64,000 nt of DNA from Glycomyces sambucus (GCF_900102815.1 NZ_FNGF01000004.1:124001-188000), one strand, 5' to 3'. Positions 26,301-34,589 are shown, counted from the first letter of the stretch. The notes: generated by a model not told the origin, from the sequence alone. Translations and numbers: made by a program.

Positions 26301-27388
26301 GCGACCGGATCACGGCCGCCGAGGCGTGGCTGTGCGAGCTGCCCGTCGAGCGGCCCCGCACCGACGCGATGCAGTCGTTCCGGGCGCAGGAGACCGTGTT
26401 CGTGGAGCTCACCTGCGAGTCCGGGGCCACGGGCCTGGGCTACACGTACACGATCGGCACCGGCGGGCCCGCGGTCCTCAGCCTCCTGCGCGCCACCGTG
26501 CTCCCGGCCGTCGCCGGCCTCGACGCGACCCGGCCCGAAGCGGTGTGGGAGGCCATGGCCGCCTCGACCCGCGCCACGATGACCGGGGCGATCACCTCGC
26601 TCGCGTTCGCGGCCGTCGACACCGCCGTGTGGGACGCCGACGGGCACCGCACCGGCCGCTCGCTGTGGCGCGCGGCCGGCGGCGCCCAGGAGTCGGTGCC
26701 CGCGTACGACACCGAGGGCGGCTGGCTCCACCTCGACACCGAGGAACTGGTCGAGGGGGCGCTCGCGGCCCGCGACGCCGGGTTCGCGGGCGTCAAGCTC
26801 AAGGTCGGCAGGCCCACCGCGGTCGAGGACGCGAACCGGATCGGCGCGGTCCGCGACGCGGTCGGCGAGGACTTCGCGATCATGCTCGACGCGAACCAGT
26901 GCTTCACCCTCGGCGAGGCGGTCCGGCGCGCGGACGCGTTCGCGCCCTTCGGGATCGAATGGTTCGAGGAGCCGCTGCCCGCCGACGACCCGCTCGCGCA
27001 CCAGCGGTTGGCCGCCGCCACCGCGATCCCGATCGCGGTCGGCGAGAGCCTGTACTCGCTGCGGCAGTTCCAGACCTACGCGCGCCTCGGCGCGGCCGCG
27101 GTCCTCCAGCCCGACGCCGCGCGGATCGGCGGCGTCACGCCGTGGCTCAAGGCCGCGCACCTCGCCGAGGCCCACTCGCTGCCGGTGGCCCCGCACTTCC
27201 TCATGGAACTCCACGCCTCGCTCGCCGCGGCCGTCCCCAACGGGCGGTACGTCGAGCACATCCCCCAACTGCGCGCCGTCGCCGCCGACACCGTCCGGCT
27301 GCGGGACGGCCGCCTCCACGCCCCCGACGCGCCCGGCCTCGGCATCGCCTGGGACCGCGACGCGATCGCAGGGCTCCGGCTCGACTGA
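26297..27388 (+). CDS. Enolase-superfamily (mandelate racemase-like) sugar-acid dehydratase or racemase
   Basis: A 363-residue enzyme with the enolase-superfamily capping domain (residues 1-120) and barrel. KLKVG (about residues 166-169) gives the K-x-K base, and the metal ligands are Asp in IMLDANQ, Glu in EWFEEPLP and Glu in VGESLYS. VAPHFLMELH supplies a possible His. Relatives dehydrate L-fuconate, D-galactonate or related acids. In a locus for galactose and fucose-like sugars a fuconate or galactonate dehydratase is plausible but not provable here. The GTG start overlaps the esterase stop. Confidence 0.82.
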   Translation: MSDRITAAEAWLCELPVERPRTDAMQSFRAQETVFVELTCESGATGLGYTYTIGTGGPAVLSLLRATVLPAVAGLDATRPEAVWEAMAASTRATMTGAITSLAFAAVDTAVWDADGHRTGRSLWRAAGGAQESVPAYDTEGGWLHLDTEELVEGALAARDAGFAGVKLKVGRPTAVEDANRIGAVRDAVGEDFAIMLDANQCFTLGEAVRRADAFAPFGIEWFEEPLPADDPLAHQRLAAATAIPIAVGESLYSLRQFQTYARLGAAAVLQPDAARIGGVTPWLKAAHLAEAHSLPVAPHFLMELHASLAAAVPNGRYVEHIPQLRAVAADTVRLRDGRLHAPDAPGLGIAWDRDAIAGLRLD

Positions 27389-27440
27389 GATCCGTCAGCA
27401 CCGAGACCGGAGCGGTCAGCGCCGACCCCGAAAGGAACCC

Positions 27441-29846
27441 ATGCAACGCAACCAGATCCGACGGCGGCTCTGGGGAGCGACCGCGGCGGCCGCCGCCGCG
27501 GCCTCCCTCGCCCTCGTCGCCGTCCCGCCCGCGTCCGCCGAGACCGGCGACCCGGCCGAACCCCTGGGCGAGCGGCCCTACATGGGCTGGAGCAGCTTCT
27601 CCATGCAGGTCTACACCGGTGAGAGCCAGTGGATCAGCGCCGAGCAGCTCACCGCCCAGTCCGACGCCATGCACGACAAGCTGCAGGAGCACGGTTACGA
27701 GTACATCAACGTCGACGCCGGCTGGAACGGCGGCGTCGACGGGTACGGCCGCCCCGTCCCCAGCGACACCCTCTACCCCGACGGCCTCCAGGCCGTCATC
27801 GACCACGTCCACGGCAACGGCCAGAAGTTCGGGCTGTACATGATCCCGGGCCTGTCGCCGCAGGTCTACGAGGACGACCTCCCGGTCTACGGGGCGCCCG
27901 GGTGCACCACCGGCGAGATCGCGATGCAGCCGCTCCAGCAGGCCGACTACTGGGACCTGGGCTACCGCATCGACTTCGCGAACCCCTGCGCGCAGGCGTA
28001 CGTCGACTCGATCGCGGACGAGATCGCCGCGTGGGGCGTCGACTTCCTCAAGTTCGACTCCGTGACGCCGGGTTCCGGGATCGGGGACCTGACGCTCGAC
28101 TCCCGCGACGACGTCGCCGCCTGGTCGCAGGCCCTGGAGCCGCACGGGATCTGGCTGGAGCTGTCGTGGGCCCTCGACATCCGCTACGCCGACCTGTGGG
28201 CCGAGCACGCGCAAGGCTGGCGCGTCGACTGGGACGTGGAGTGCTACTGCCCCGGCGAGGCGCTGACGACCTGGGAGAACGTCGACCGGCTCTTCCCGCG
28301 CGTCGCCGACTGGTGGCGGTACGCCGGCCCCGACCGCGGCTGGAACGACCTCGACTCGCTCAACGTCGGCAACGGTCGGATGGACGGACTCACCCGGGAC
28401 GAGCGGCGCGCCGCCATGACCTTGTGGGCGGTCGCGGCCTCCCCGATCTACCTGGGCAACGACATGACGGACCTCGACGAGTTCGGGATCGAACTGCTCA
28501 CCAACGACGAGGTCATCGGCGTCCAGCAGGCCGGCGTCCCCGCCCGGCCCGTCTCGATCGCGACCGACCGCCAGACCTGGTACGCGCACAACCCGGACGG
28601 GACGATCACCGTCGCCCTGTTCAACCTGGGCCGCACCGAGGCGGACATGGCCGTCGACTTCGGCGCGATCGGCCTCGACGGCTCCGCGAAGGTCCGCGAC
28701 CTGTGGACGCAGCAGGGCCGCGGGACGCACGAGGACGAGTACGTGGCCGAGGACGTTCCGGTCCACGGCGCGCGCCTCTTCACGCTCACCCCGACGAAGG
28801 GCTCCGAGGTCACCGTCAACGACGACGAGCTGCGCGTCGGCTACGAGGGCGACTGGGCCCGCAACGGGAACCAGGAGGTCGCGGCCGCGAGCCAGCCGTT
28901 CGTGATCGGCGTCGGCGACTCGTCCACCGGCGAGACCCCGGTCCCGCCCGCGGCGTCGCCGGTCACGCAGGTCAACGACCCCGACACCGGGATCGTCTAC
29001 ACCGGGGCCTGGGGCCACAGCACCGGCCGCGGCCTGGGCGACACCGGCGACGACGTCCACTACACTGAGGCGGACGGGGACGGCGCCGAGTACACCTTCG
29101 TGGGCACCGGCGTCGACTACGTCACCGAGACCCACGAGTCCCAAGGGGAGGTGGAGGTCTACCTCGACGGCGAACTCGTCGACACCGTGGACACCCACCG
29201 GGACGAGGGCCGCGGCGTCCAGCAGGCGGTCTACAGCGTCCGGGACCTCCCCAACGGCGCGCACACCATCAGGATCGTCAAGAAGTCGGGCACGTTCATG
29301 CTCCTCGACCGCTTCGACGTGGTCAAGGAGCGCCTGGTCGAACCCGGCAGCGCCGCCTTCGACCGCGCGCGGCCGGCCGACCTCGACGTGCAGGTGCTGC
29401 GCGACCCCGGCGAACTCGCCGGGATCGGCTACGGCGGCACCGCACTCGAAGCGGGCACGGACTACACCTTGGCCGGGGACACCGTCACGCTGTCGGCGGC
29501 GTACCTCGCGACGCTGCCGGACGGCGAGGCCGCGCTGGACTTCCGGTTCCGGGGCGACCACCTGGACGACGTGCACGCCACGGCGGTGGACGGCGACGCC
29601 GTCGAGTTCGCGTTCAAGGGCGGCGCCGTGACCTGGACCGGGCCGCTCGCGCCCGACCAGGGCGAGGTCGACGTGTACGTGGACGGCGAGCTGATCGGGC
29701 GCGTCGACACCCACGGCGAGGTCCGGACCACCGGGCAGGTCCTGTTCGCGCTCGACGGCCTCGGCGGCGGCGAGCACGTGTTCCGGGCCGTCAAGGTCTC
29801 CGGGGACGTCATGCGCACCGACGCGATCACGTACACGGTCAAGTGA
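27441..29846 (+). CDS. Secreted GH27 alpha-galactosidase with X2-type accessory domain
   Basis: An 801-residue exported enzyme. The signal peptide occupies residues 1-37 (cleavage after ASA). The GH27 barrel has YMGWSSF, YEYINVDAGWNG and the nucleophile Asp206 in FLKFDSV; AASPIYLGNDM is another family motif. After the beta C-terminal domain (to about 460) come a jelly-roll-like region (about 500-625), a CBM_X2-like module (about 635-710, beginning EPGSAAFDRARPADLDV) and a second jelly-roll half. It would release alpha-galactose from polymers outside the cell before import by the adjacent ABC system. Confidence 0.88.
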   Translation: MQRNQIRRRLWGATAAAAAAASLALVAVPPASAETGDPAEPLGERPYMGWSSFSMQVYTGESQWISAEQLTAQSDAMHDKLQEHGYEYINVDAGWNGGVDGYGRPVPSDTLYPDGLQAVIDHVHGNGQKFGLYMIPGLSPQVYEDDLPVYGAPGCTTGEIAMQPLQQADYWDLGYRIDFANPCAQAYVDSIADEIAAWGVDFLKFDSVTPGSGIGDLTLDSRDDVAAWSQALEPHGIWLELSWALDIRYADLWAEHAQGWRVDWDVECYCPGEALTTWENVDRLFPRVADWWRYAGPDRGWNDLDSLNVGNGRMDGLTRDERRAAMTLWAVAASPIYLGNDMTDLDEFGIELLTNDEVIGVQQAGVPARPVSIATDRQTWYAHNPDGTITVALFNLGRTEADMAVDFGAIGLDGSAKVRDLWTQQGRGTHEDEYVAEDVPVHGARLFTLTPTKGSEVTVNDDELRVGYEGDWARNGNQEVAAASQPFVIGVGDSSTGETPVPPAASPVTQVNDPDTGIVYTGAWGHSTGRGLGDTGDDVHYTEADGDGAEYTFVGTGVDYVTETHESQGEVEVYLDGELVDTVDTHRDEGRGVQQAVYSVRDLPNGAHTIRIVKKSGTFMLLDRFDVVKERLVEPGSAAFDRARPADLDVQVLRDPGELAGIGYGGTALEAGTDYTLAGDTVTLSAAYLATLPDGEAALDFRFRGDHLDDVHATAVDGDAVEFAFKGGAVTWTGPLAPDQGEVDVYVDGELIGRVDTHGEVRTTGQVLFALDGLGGGEHVFRAVKVSGDVMRTDAITYTVK

Positions 29847-29852
29847 GGAGCG

Positions 29853-29892
29853 CGGTGCGGCGGCCCGGGTACCCGCCCGGGCCGCCGCACCG
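29853..29892. terminator. Strong bidirectional terminator after GH27
   Basis: Perfect 17-bp arms (29853-29869 and 29876-29892) around a TACCCG loop, followed by GTCTC. It lies between the convergent GH27 gene and the MEDS-ATPase gene. Confidence 0.9.
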
Positions 29893-29894
29893 TC

Positions 29895-30836
29895 TCAATC
29901 GGACAATCGAAGGTACAGGCGCTGCGTGGTGCCCTCGGGGCCGGAGCGGGTGCGGAGCAGGTCCACGACGGCGTTGACGAGGAGCAGTCCCCCGCCCTGG
30001 GAGTACTCGTCCACGGGCCGCCGGCCCGCCAGCGGATCGGTGATGCGGCCGGAGTCGGCGACCTCGCACACGAGGTGGCCGTCCTCGGTCCAGATCCGCA
30101 GCAGCCCGCCGCCGGCGTACATGACGCTGTTGGTGACCAGCTCGGTCACCGCGATCTCCAGGTCGACCAGCCGGAGCGCGGAGAGCCCCGCGTTGCGCCC
30201 GTACGCGGCGGTGAACCAGCGGGCGTTGTCGACGGAGTCGCGGTCGACGCTGCGCTCGACGGCGTGGCGCGGCGGGGCCGGGAGCGGGCGGTTGTAGCGG
30301 TCGATGATCCGCTGCGGGTCGAAGTCCCCGCTGTCGCGGGTCCCCTTGGCGTCGATGAGGACCGGGTGGGTGGCGAGGGAGTCGGCGAGCGCGCGGTCGT
30401 CGAGGCCGTCGACGTCGTAGGGGCACAGGATGGCGGCATCGCGGCCGGCGAAGGCGAGGTTGATGAGCGCCTCGTGCTGGGCGCAGGCGGGGTACTCGAC
30501 CTCGGTGCGGGAGGGCCAGATCGGCTCGCCGATGATGCTGACGCGGCGGCCGGGGTGGCGGTCGGCGAACTCGCGGAGCACGCCGGGGATGATGCGGCCG
30601 GGGTTGGCGCCCTCCTCGGTCATGTCGAGCATGAGGACGTGTCCGCTCGCGGGGCCGAGGGCGTCGCGGAGGAGGTCGAGATTGGGCCCGGGCACCGACA
30701 CCGCGACCGGTTCGCCCGCCGCGAGGGCGGTTTCGACGAAGGGGACGGTGCCGGCGAGGTATTCGGCGGGTCCGGAGTAGTACAGCGCAGGGTGATCGAA
30801 CGGTTGCGCATTCGTACGTTCTGGACCGACTGGCAT
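29895..30836 (-). CDS. MEDS-domain sensor fused to an anti-sigma-type ATPase (copy 1)
   Basis: A 313-residue protein. Residues about 15-175 match the MEDS sensory domain (HPALYYSGPAEYLAGTVPFVETALAAGEPVAV .. IIGEPIWPSRTEVEYPACAQHEALINLAF), which is related to the nucleotide-binding-like sensor of DcmR. Residues about 190-313 form a HATPase_c_2 domain with the N-box DLEIAVTELVTNSVMYAGG and a G1-like VADSGRITDP. Such fusions belong to RsbW-type partner switching. It is transcribed away from the sigma-factor gene. Copy 2 lies on the other side, suggesting two inputs to one sigma factor. Confidence 0.85.
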   Translation of the reverse strand: MPVGPERTNAQPFDHPALYYSGPAEYLAGTVPFVETALAAGEPVAVSVPGPNLDLLRDALGPASGHVLMLDMTEEGANPGRIIPGVLREFADRHPGRRVSIIGEPIWPSRTEVEYPACAQHEALINLAFAGRDAAILCPYDVDGLDDRALADSLATHPVLIDAKGTRDSGDFDPQRIIDRYNRPLPAPPRHAVERSVDRDSVDNARWFTAAYGRNAGLSALRLVDLEIAVTELVTNSVMYAGGGLLRIWTEDGHLVCEVADSGRITDPLAGRRPVDEYSQGGGLLLVNAVVDLLRTRSGPEGTTQRLYLRLSD

Positions 30837-31187
30837 CCCTGGTCGCCTCCGATATGTCTGGGAACAGTGGCAACGTGTTTCAGAGGACCTACAAGAGCGA
30901 TTGCAGAAGTCCTACAGTGAGTCCGTCGACTCGCGTTCAATGGTGCCACAGAATGACTACTCTCAATCATTGCGGCCCATGCGAATTCAATATGTGATGT
31001 GCATCACAAACAGGTTTATAAAATAGGTTACCACCCGGTAGGTGACAATCCGATCGGCAGCTCCTATGATGAGGACTACGACGTTCGGAGGGCACCCCGG
31101 CCCTCTGGACCAATGGAGCAAATAGACGGACAGGCAACATGGCGTCTGCGCCCCGGCCCCACAGAGAAACGGGAGGACGACGATCTC
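30837..31187. other. Divergent control region of the sigma locus
   Basis: This 351-base gap between the copy-1 MEDS gene and the sigma gene is clearly less GC-rich than its surroundings (TTTATAAAATAGG, CAATATGTGATGTGC). It contains a near-consensus vegetative promoter for the sigma gene (separate entry) and a partial inverted repeat GTTACC-N7-AGGTGAC at 31027-31046. I looked for a SigB/SigF-type GTTT-N15-GGGTA promoter and found no convincing match. A 25-codon in-frame upstream ATG (31113) is possible. Confidence 0.6.
31042..31070 (+). promoter_or_regulatory. Vegetative-type promoter of the sigma-factor gene
   Basis: GTGACA (31042-31047), a 17-bp spacer and TATGAT (31065-31070), each hexamer matching five of six consensus bases. 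Start of transcription would be near 31077, leaving a leader of about 110 bases before the ATG. The sigma gene therefore seems to be read by the housekeeping sigma factor and controlled after transcription by partner switching. Confidence 0.75.
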
Positions 31188-31988
31188 ATGACCGAGACAC
31201 GACAAGAGCAGCGTTCGAAGAAGTCCGACGACTACGCGCACCTGGAGCCCCTCTTCGCGGAGCTCGCCCGACTGGAGCCCGACGACCCCCGGCGCTCCGA
31301 GGCCAGGGACGAACTCGTCACCGGGTACCTGCCCCTCGCCGAGCACATCGCCCGGCGCTACTCCGGTAAGGGCATCGCCAAGGACGACCTCGTGCAGGTC
31401 GCCTCGGTCGGACTCATCCACGCGGTCGACCGCTTCGACCCGAGCAAGGGCTCGGACTTCCTCTCCTTCGCCGTCCCCACGGTGATGGGCGAGGTCCGGC
31501 GGCACTTCCGCGACACCACCTGGCCGATGCGCGTCCCCCGCCGTCTCCAGGAGCTGCGGCTCTCGCTCAACAACGCCGGTGCCGAACTCTCCCAGCGCCT
31601 CGGCCGCCCCCCGACGGAGGCCGAACTCGCCGAGCACCTCGGCGTCACCGAGCGCGAGGTCCTCGAAGGACTCGAAGCGCGCCAGGCGTACCGCCCCGTC
31701 TCGCTGGACGAGTCCCCGTTCGAGAGCGACGGCCGCCTGCCGCTGGCCGAGACGATGGGCGACGAGGACGCCTCGCTGGAGTTCGTCGAGAACCACGAGT
31801 CCCTGGCCCCCCTGATCCAGGAGCTGCCCGAGCGCGAGCGCAAGATCCTGGCGCTGCGCTACTTCGGCGACATGACCCAGACGCAGATCGCCGAGGAGAT
31901 CGGCATCTCGCAGATGCACGTGTCGCGGCTGCTGAGCCGCACGCTGAACGAGCTCCGGGAGGAGCTCGCCGACTCCATGGACCGCTGA
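31188..31988 (+). CDS. SigB/SigF-family stress sigma factor
   Basis: A 266-residue sigma-70 family protein of the SigB/SigF/WhiG group. Region 2 runs from about residues 45-115 (YLPLAEHIARRYSGKGIAKDDLVQVASVGLIHAVDRFDPSKGSDFLSFAVPTVMGEVRRHFRD), region 3 follows, and region 4 ends the protein (MTQTQIAEEIGISQMHVSRLLSRTL). There is no region 1.1. GGGAGG lies 11 bases before the ATG; an in-frame ATG at 31113 would add 25 residues. It sits between two MEDS-ATPase genes and near a STAS gene, the expected partner-switching set. Confidence 0.92.
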   Translation: MTETRQEQRSKKSDDYAHLEPLFAELARLEPDDPRRSEARDELVTGYLPLAEHIARRYSGKGIAKDDLVQVASVGLIHAVDRFDPSKGSDFLSFAVPTVMGEVRRHFRDTTWPMRVPRRLQELRLSLNNAGAELSQRLGRPPTEAELAEHLGVTEREVLEGLEARQAYRPVSLDESPFESDGRLPLAETMGDEDASLEFVENHESLAPLIQELPERERKILALRYFGDMTQTQIAEEIGISQMHVSRLLSRTLNELREELADSMDR

Positions 31989-31994
31989 ACCACG

Positions 31995-32054
31995 TAGGGC
32001 CTGTCCTGCGGATCAGGTGCCGGACGACCGGCCTGATCCGCGGGACGGGCCCTA
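31995..32054. terminator. Long imperfect hairpin between sigma and MEDS-ATPase copy 2
   Basis: Arms TAGGGCC-GTCC-GCGGATCAGG-GCCGG and their complements pair across an ACGA loop with three single mismatches. It reaches into the stop codon of the convergent gene (32052-32054), acting as a two-way terminator. Confidence 0.85.
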
Positions 32055-33011
32055 AGTGGTCGGAAGCCGCAGGTAGAACCGAACAGTGGTCCCGCGAGGG
32101 CTGGTGTGTACGAGGAGCAGGTCGACGATCTGGTTCACGAGCACCAGCCCTCTGCCGTGGAACTGGGAGTCGTCGGTCGGCATCCGCCCGGCGAGCGGGT
32201 CGGTGATGTGTCCGGCGTCGCTGACCTCGCACACCAGCTGCGCGTCCTCGGCCCAGATGCGGAACAGGCCCTCGCCGCCGCCGTGGCTGATGGAGTTGGT
32301 GAGCAGTTCGGTGATGACGATCTCGAGGTCGATGAGCTGCATGCTCGACATGCCGGCGGCGCGGCCGTAGGACGTGGCGAACCAGCGCGCGTTGTCGAGG
32401 GTGTGCCGGTCGGCGCTGCGCTCGACGGCCCGCCGCGGGGCGGGGTCGAGGGGCCGGTTGTAGGCGTCGAGGATCCCGTCGGGGTCGTACTCGTCGCTCG
32501 GGTGGCGGCCGGTGCTGTCGATGAGCAGCGGGTGGGTGGCCTTGGCGTCGGCGATGGCGCGCTCGCTGAGCCCCTGGGTGTCGTAGGGGCACAGCTTGGT
32601 GACCGGGCGGCCGGTGAAGGCGAGGTTGAGCAGCGCCTCGTGCTGGACGCACGCGGGGTACTCCAGTTCGCTGCGGCCGGGCCAGATCGGCTCGCCGATG
32701 ATGCGGACCCGGGTCCCCTTGTGCGCGTCGATGAAGGAGCGCAGCACGCCGGGGATGATGCGGGCGGGGTTGGCGCCGGCGTCGGCCATGTCGACGAACT
32801 CGACCCGCTCGGCGTCGGTGCCGAGCGCGCGGCGCAGGGCCTCGAGGTTGTGCCCGGGGACGGCGGCGGCGACCGGTTCGCCGGCGCGCAGCGCGGACTC
32901 GATGAACGGCACGGTCCCGGCGAGGTACTCGTCCGAGCCCGAGTAGAAGAGGGCGGGGTGCTCGAACCCGTCCTGCACGCCTGGTTCCCCGTGGGCGGTC
33001 CCGGTGGTCAT
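32052..33011 (-). CDS. MEDS-domain sensor fused to an anti-sigma-type ATPase (copy 2)
   Basis: A 319-residue paralogue of the protein at 29895-30836 with the same plan: MEDS domain (HPALFYSGSDEYLAGTVPFIESALRAGEPVAAAVPG .. IIGEPIWPGRSELEYPACVQHEALLNLAF) and HATPase_c_2 domain with N-box DLEIVITELLTNSISHGGG. Its ATG overlaps the STAS stop (ATGA), so it is co-translated with the antagonist-like gene. ATPases of this type bind sigma factors or phosphorylate STAS proteins. The two copies are about 55-60% identical by eye. Confidence 0.86.
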   Translation of the reverse strand: MTTGTAHGEPGVQDGFEHPALFYSGSDEYLAGTVPFIESALRAGEPVAAAVPGHNLEALRRALGTDAERVEFVDMADAGANPARIIPGVLRSFIDAHKGTRVRIIGEPIWPGRSELEYPACVQHEALLNLAFTGRPVTKLCPYDTQGLSERAIADAKATHPLLIDSTGRHPSDEYDPDGILDAYNRPLDPAPRRAVERSADRHTLDNARWFATSYGRAAGMSSMQLIDLEIVITELLTNSISHGGGEGLFRIWAEDAQLVCEVSDAGHITDPLAGRMPTDDSQFHGRGLVLVNQIVDLLLVHTSPRGTTVRFYLRLPTT

Positions 33012-33349
33012 CGTTCACCTTCGATCGCGATCGCGGTCCCGGCCTCCGGCCACAGGACCTTCATGACGCGTTGCAAACCGGGCGGCGCCTCGTGCACGAC
33101 GATGCGCTTCCCGTCGCTCAGGCCGTCGGCGATGTTCACCAGCAAGGTCACGCCGCGAACATCGATGAACCTGAGCTCGGCGAGATGGAGATGGACGGCC
33201 GCGCTCCGGCCGGTCGCCAGCCGCAACGCGTGTTCCCATTCGTCGTGGCCGTTCAAATCTATCTCACCGGAGACGGTGAGACCGTCCCTGTGACATTCAC
33301 ATTCCTCGATCCGCAAGGGCCAGATGCCGATCGTGGGATCTGCCGTCAC
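33008..33349 (-). CDS. STAS-domain protein (anti-anti-sigma type, lacking the phospho-serine)
   Basis: A 113-residue STAS fold: an N-terminal strand region, GEIDLNGHDEWEHALRLA, and VHLHLAELRFIDVRGVTLLVNIAD. The usual phosphorylation site D-S-S-G of SpoIIAA/RsbV is D-V-R-G here (IDVRGVT), so the acceptor serine is missing. The GTG at 33349 is chosen for the GGGAGGAG just upstream; longer in-frame starts lack a site. It is coupled by ATGA to MEDS-ATPase copy 2. It may be a constitutive or ligand-controlled partner instead of a phospho-switch. Confidence 0.8.
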   Translation of the reverse strand: MTADPTIGIWPLRIEECECHRDGLTVSGEIDLNGHDEWEHALRLATGRSAAVHLHLAELRFIDVRGVTLLVNIADGLSDGKRIVVHEAPPGLQRVMKVLWPEAGTAIAIEGER

Positions 33350-33474
33350 GACTCCTCCCAATGGGTCTCTACTGCTCCGGCGGATGACGCTGACGAATGC
33401 TATCACCGGGCAGCGAGCGCCCGTCCGGAGTCGTCGTGCCGATCACCGGTCGGGAAGGTCGCGGAAGGAGGGTG

Positions 33475-33624
33475 TCAGCCCTTTCGGAGGCGGTGTTTCT
33501 CCTGCTTGGCCTCCATCTTGCGTTCGGACTTCTTTTCCGCGTGGTGCTCGACCGCGTACTCGAGCAGTGCCCTGGCGACGGCCAGTCCGACCGTCCACGC
33601 GACGGTCCTGATGATCACCATCAT
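33475..33624 (-). CDS. Small 49-residue membrane peptide
   Basis: A short gene with a strong ribosome site (GGGAGGAG, 7 bases before ATG). Residues 1-26 are hydrophobic and could span the membrane (MMVIIRTVAWTVGLAVARAL); residues 27-49 are highly charged (HHAEKKSERKMEAKQEK). It precedes the STAS and MEDS-ATPase genes on the same strand by 125 bases, so it may belong to that operon. I do not recognise the family. The good ribosome site and amphipathic composition, unlike the Arg/Pro-rich shadow frames, support it being real. Confidence 0.55.
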   Translation of the reverse strand: MMVIIRTVAWTVGLAVARALLEYAVEHHAEKKSERKMEAKQEKHRLRKG

Positions 33625-33764
33625 GGCGATTCTCCTCCCATCTCCGCATTTCCACTCAGAGCGTTCCCGAGGCCGCAAACGGTCAAACGCGTACCGGTCG
33701 GCCCGCCGTTCACTTCCAGTGGCGGTATCCTCGCTCTGGCACTGTGACGTCGGACAGGGGTGCG

Positions 33765-34589
33765 ATGCGCGACTGGAACTGGAAGCACCTCCGCGAGCAC
33801 TACCGGCTCGCCGCCGCCGCGCCGCGGCCGGACGCGGTGTTCGAGAGCCGCTGGACCGAGGTGGACGGGGTGCGGCTGCACCACCGGGCGAGCCGGGAGG
33901 ACCCGCCGGGGACGCCGGTGCTGCTGGTGCACGGCCTGGCCGTGTCGCACCGGTACATGATGCCGCTGGCGGCGCGGCTCGCCGGCAGCCGCCCGGTGCG
34001 GGCCCTGGACCTGCCGGGCTTCGGCCTGAGCGGCGATCCGGGCCGGGTGGCCGACGTGGACGGCCTGGCCGGCTGGATCGCGGCCTGGCTCGAGGCCGTG
34101 GGCGAGGGGCCGGTGGCGGTGCTCGGCAACTCCTTCGGTGCGCAGGTCGCGACGGCGCTGGCGGCCGAGTACCCGGCGCTGGTGAAGAGCCTGGTCCTGG
34201 TCGGGCCCACCATGGACTCGGCGGCGGCGACCAAGCCGCGGCAGATCTGGCGGTGGCTGCGCGGCCTCCCGCACGAGGACCCGGGGCAGCTCCCGGTGAT
34301 CCTGCGCGACCTCGCCGACGCGGGGGTGCGCCGCGCGTGGCGGACCTTCGGCATCGCGCTCGACGACCGCATCGAACAGCGCCTCCCGGCGGTGAAGGCG
34401 CCGGTCCTCATCGCGCGCGGCGCGAAGGAGACGGTGGCGCCGCAGCGCTGGGTCCGCGAGCTCGACCGGGCGCTCCCCCGGGCCGAGACCGCCGTCGTCC
34501 CGGACGCCCCGCACGACGCGAACTACACGAGCCCGGACGAGCTCGCCGCCCTCGTGATCCCGTTCCTGGAGCGCACCTCGGCGCAGTGA
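33765..34589 (+). CDS. Alpha/beta-hydrolase
   Basis: A 274-residue alpha/beta-hydrolase. VLLVHGLAVSHRYMMPLA gives the oxyanion region, VAVLGNSFGAQVATALA the nucleophile elbow (Ser in GNSFGA, about residue 124), and VVPDAPHDANYTSPDEL the catalytic His. The usual acid (Asp in a GxxD strand) is replaced: IARGAKETVAP has Glu at that place. An ATG at 33765 has AGGGG 6 bases upstream and is preferred over a GTG at 33744. Substrate unknown. Confidence 0.85.
   Translation: MRDWNWKHLREHYRLAAAAPRPDAVFESRWTEVDGVRLHHRASREDPPGTPVLLVHGLAVSHRYMMPLAARLAGSRPVRALDLPGFGLSGDPGRVADVDGLAGWIAAWLEAVGEGPVAVLGNSFGAQVATALAAEYPALVKSLVLVGPTMDSAAATKPRQIWRWLRGLPHEDPGQLPVILRDLADAGVRRAWRTFGIALDDRIEQRLPAVKAPVLIARGAKETVAPQRWVRELDRALPRAETAVVPDAPHDANYTSPDELAALVIPFLERTSAQ

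Noticed and set aside
27201..29777. An 858-codon minus-strand open frame opposite GH27
   Set aside because: Valine/aspartate/glycine-rich shadow without domains; the plus strand encodes a full GH27 enzyme with signal peptide.
31014..31042. SigB/SigF-type promoter (GTTT then GGGTA) before the sigma gene
   Set aside because: GTTT at 31014 is followed by GGTAGG at the wrong distance and without GGGTA; the vegetative promoter at 31042-31070 is a much better match.
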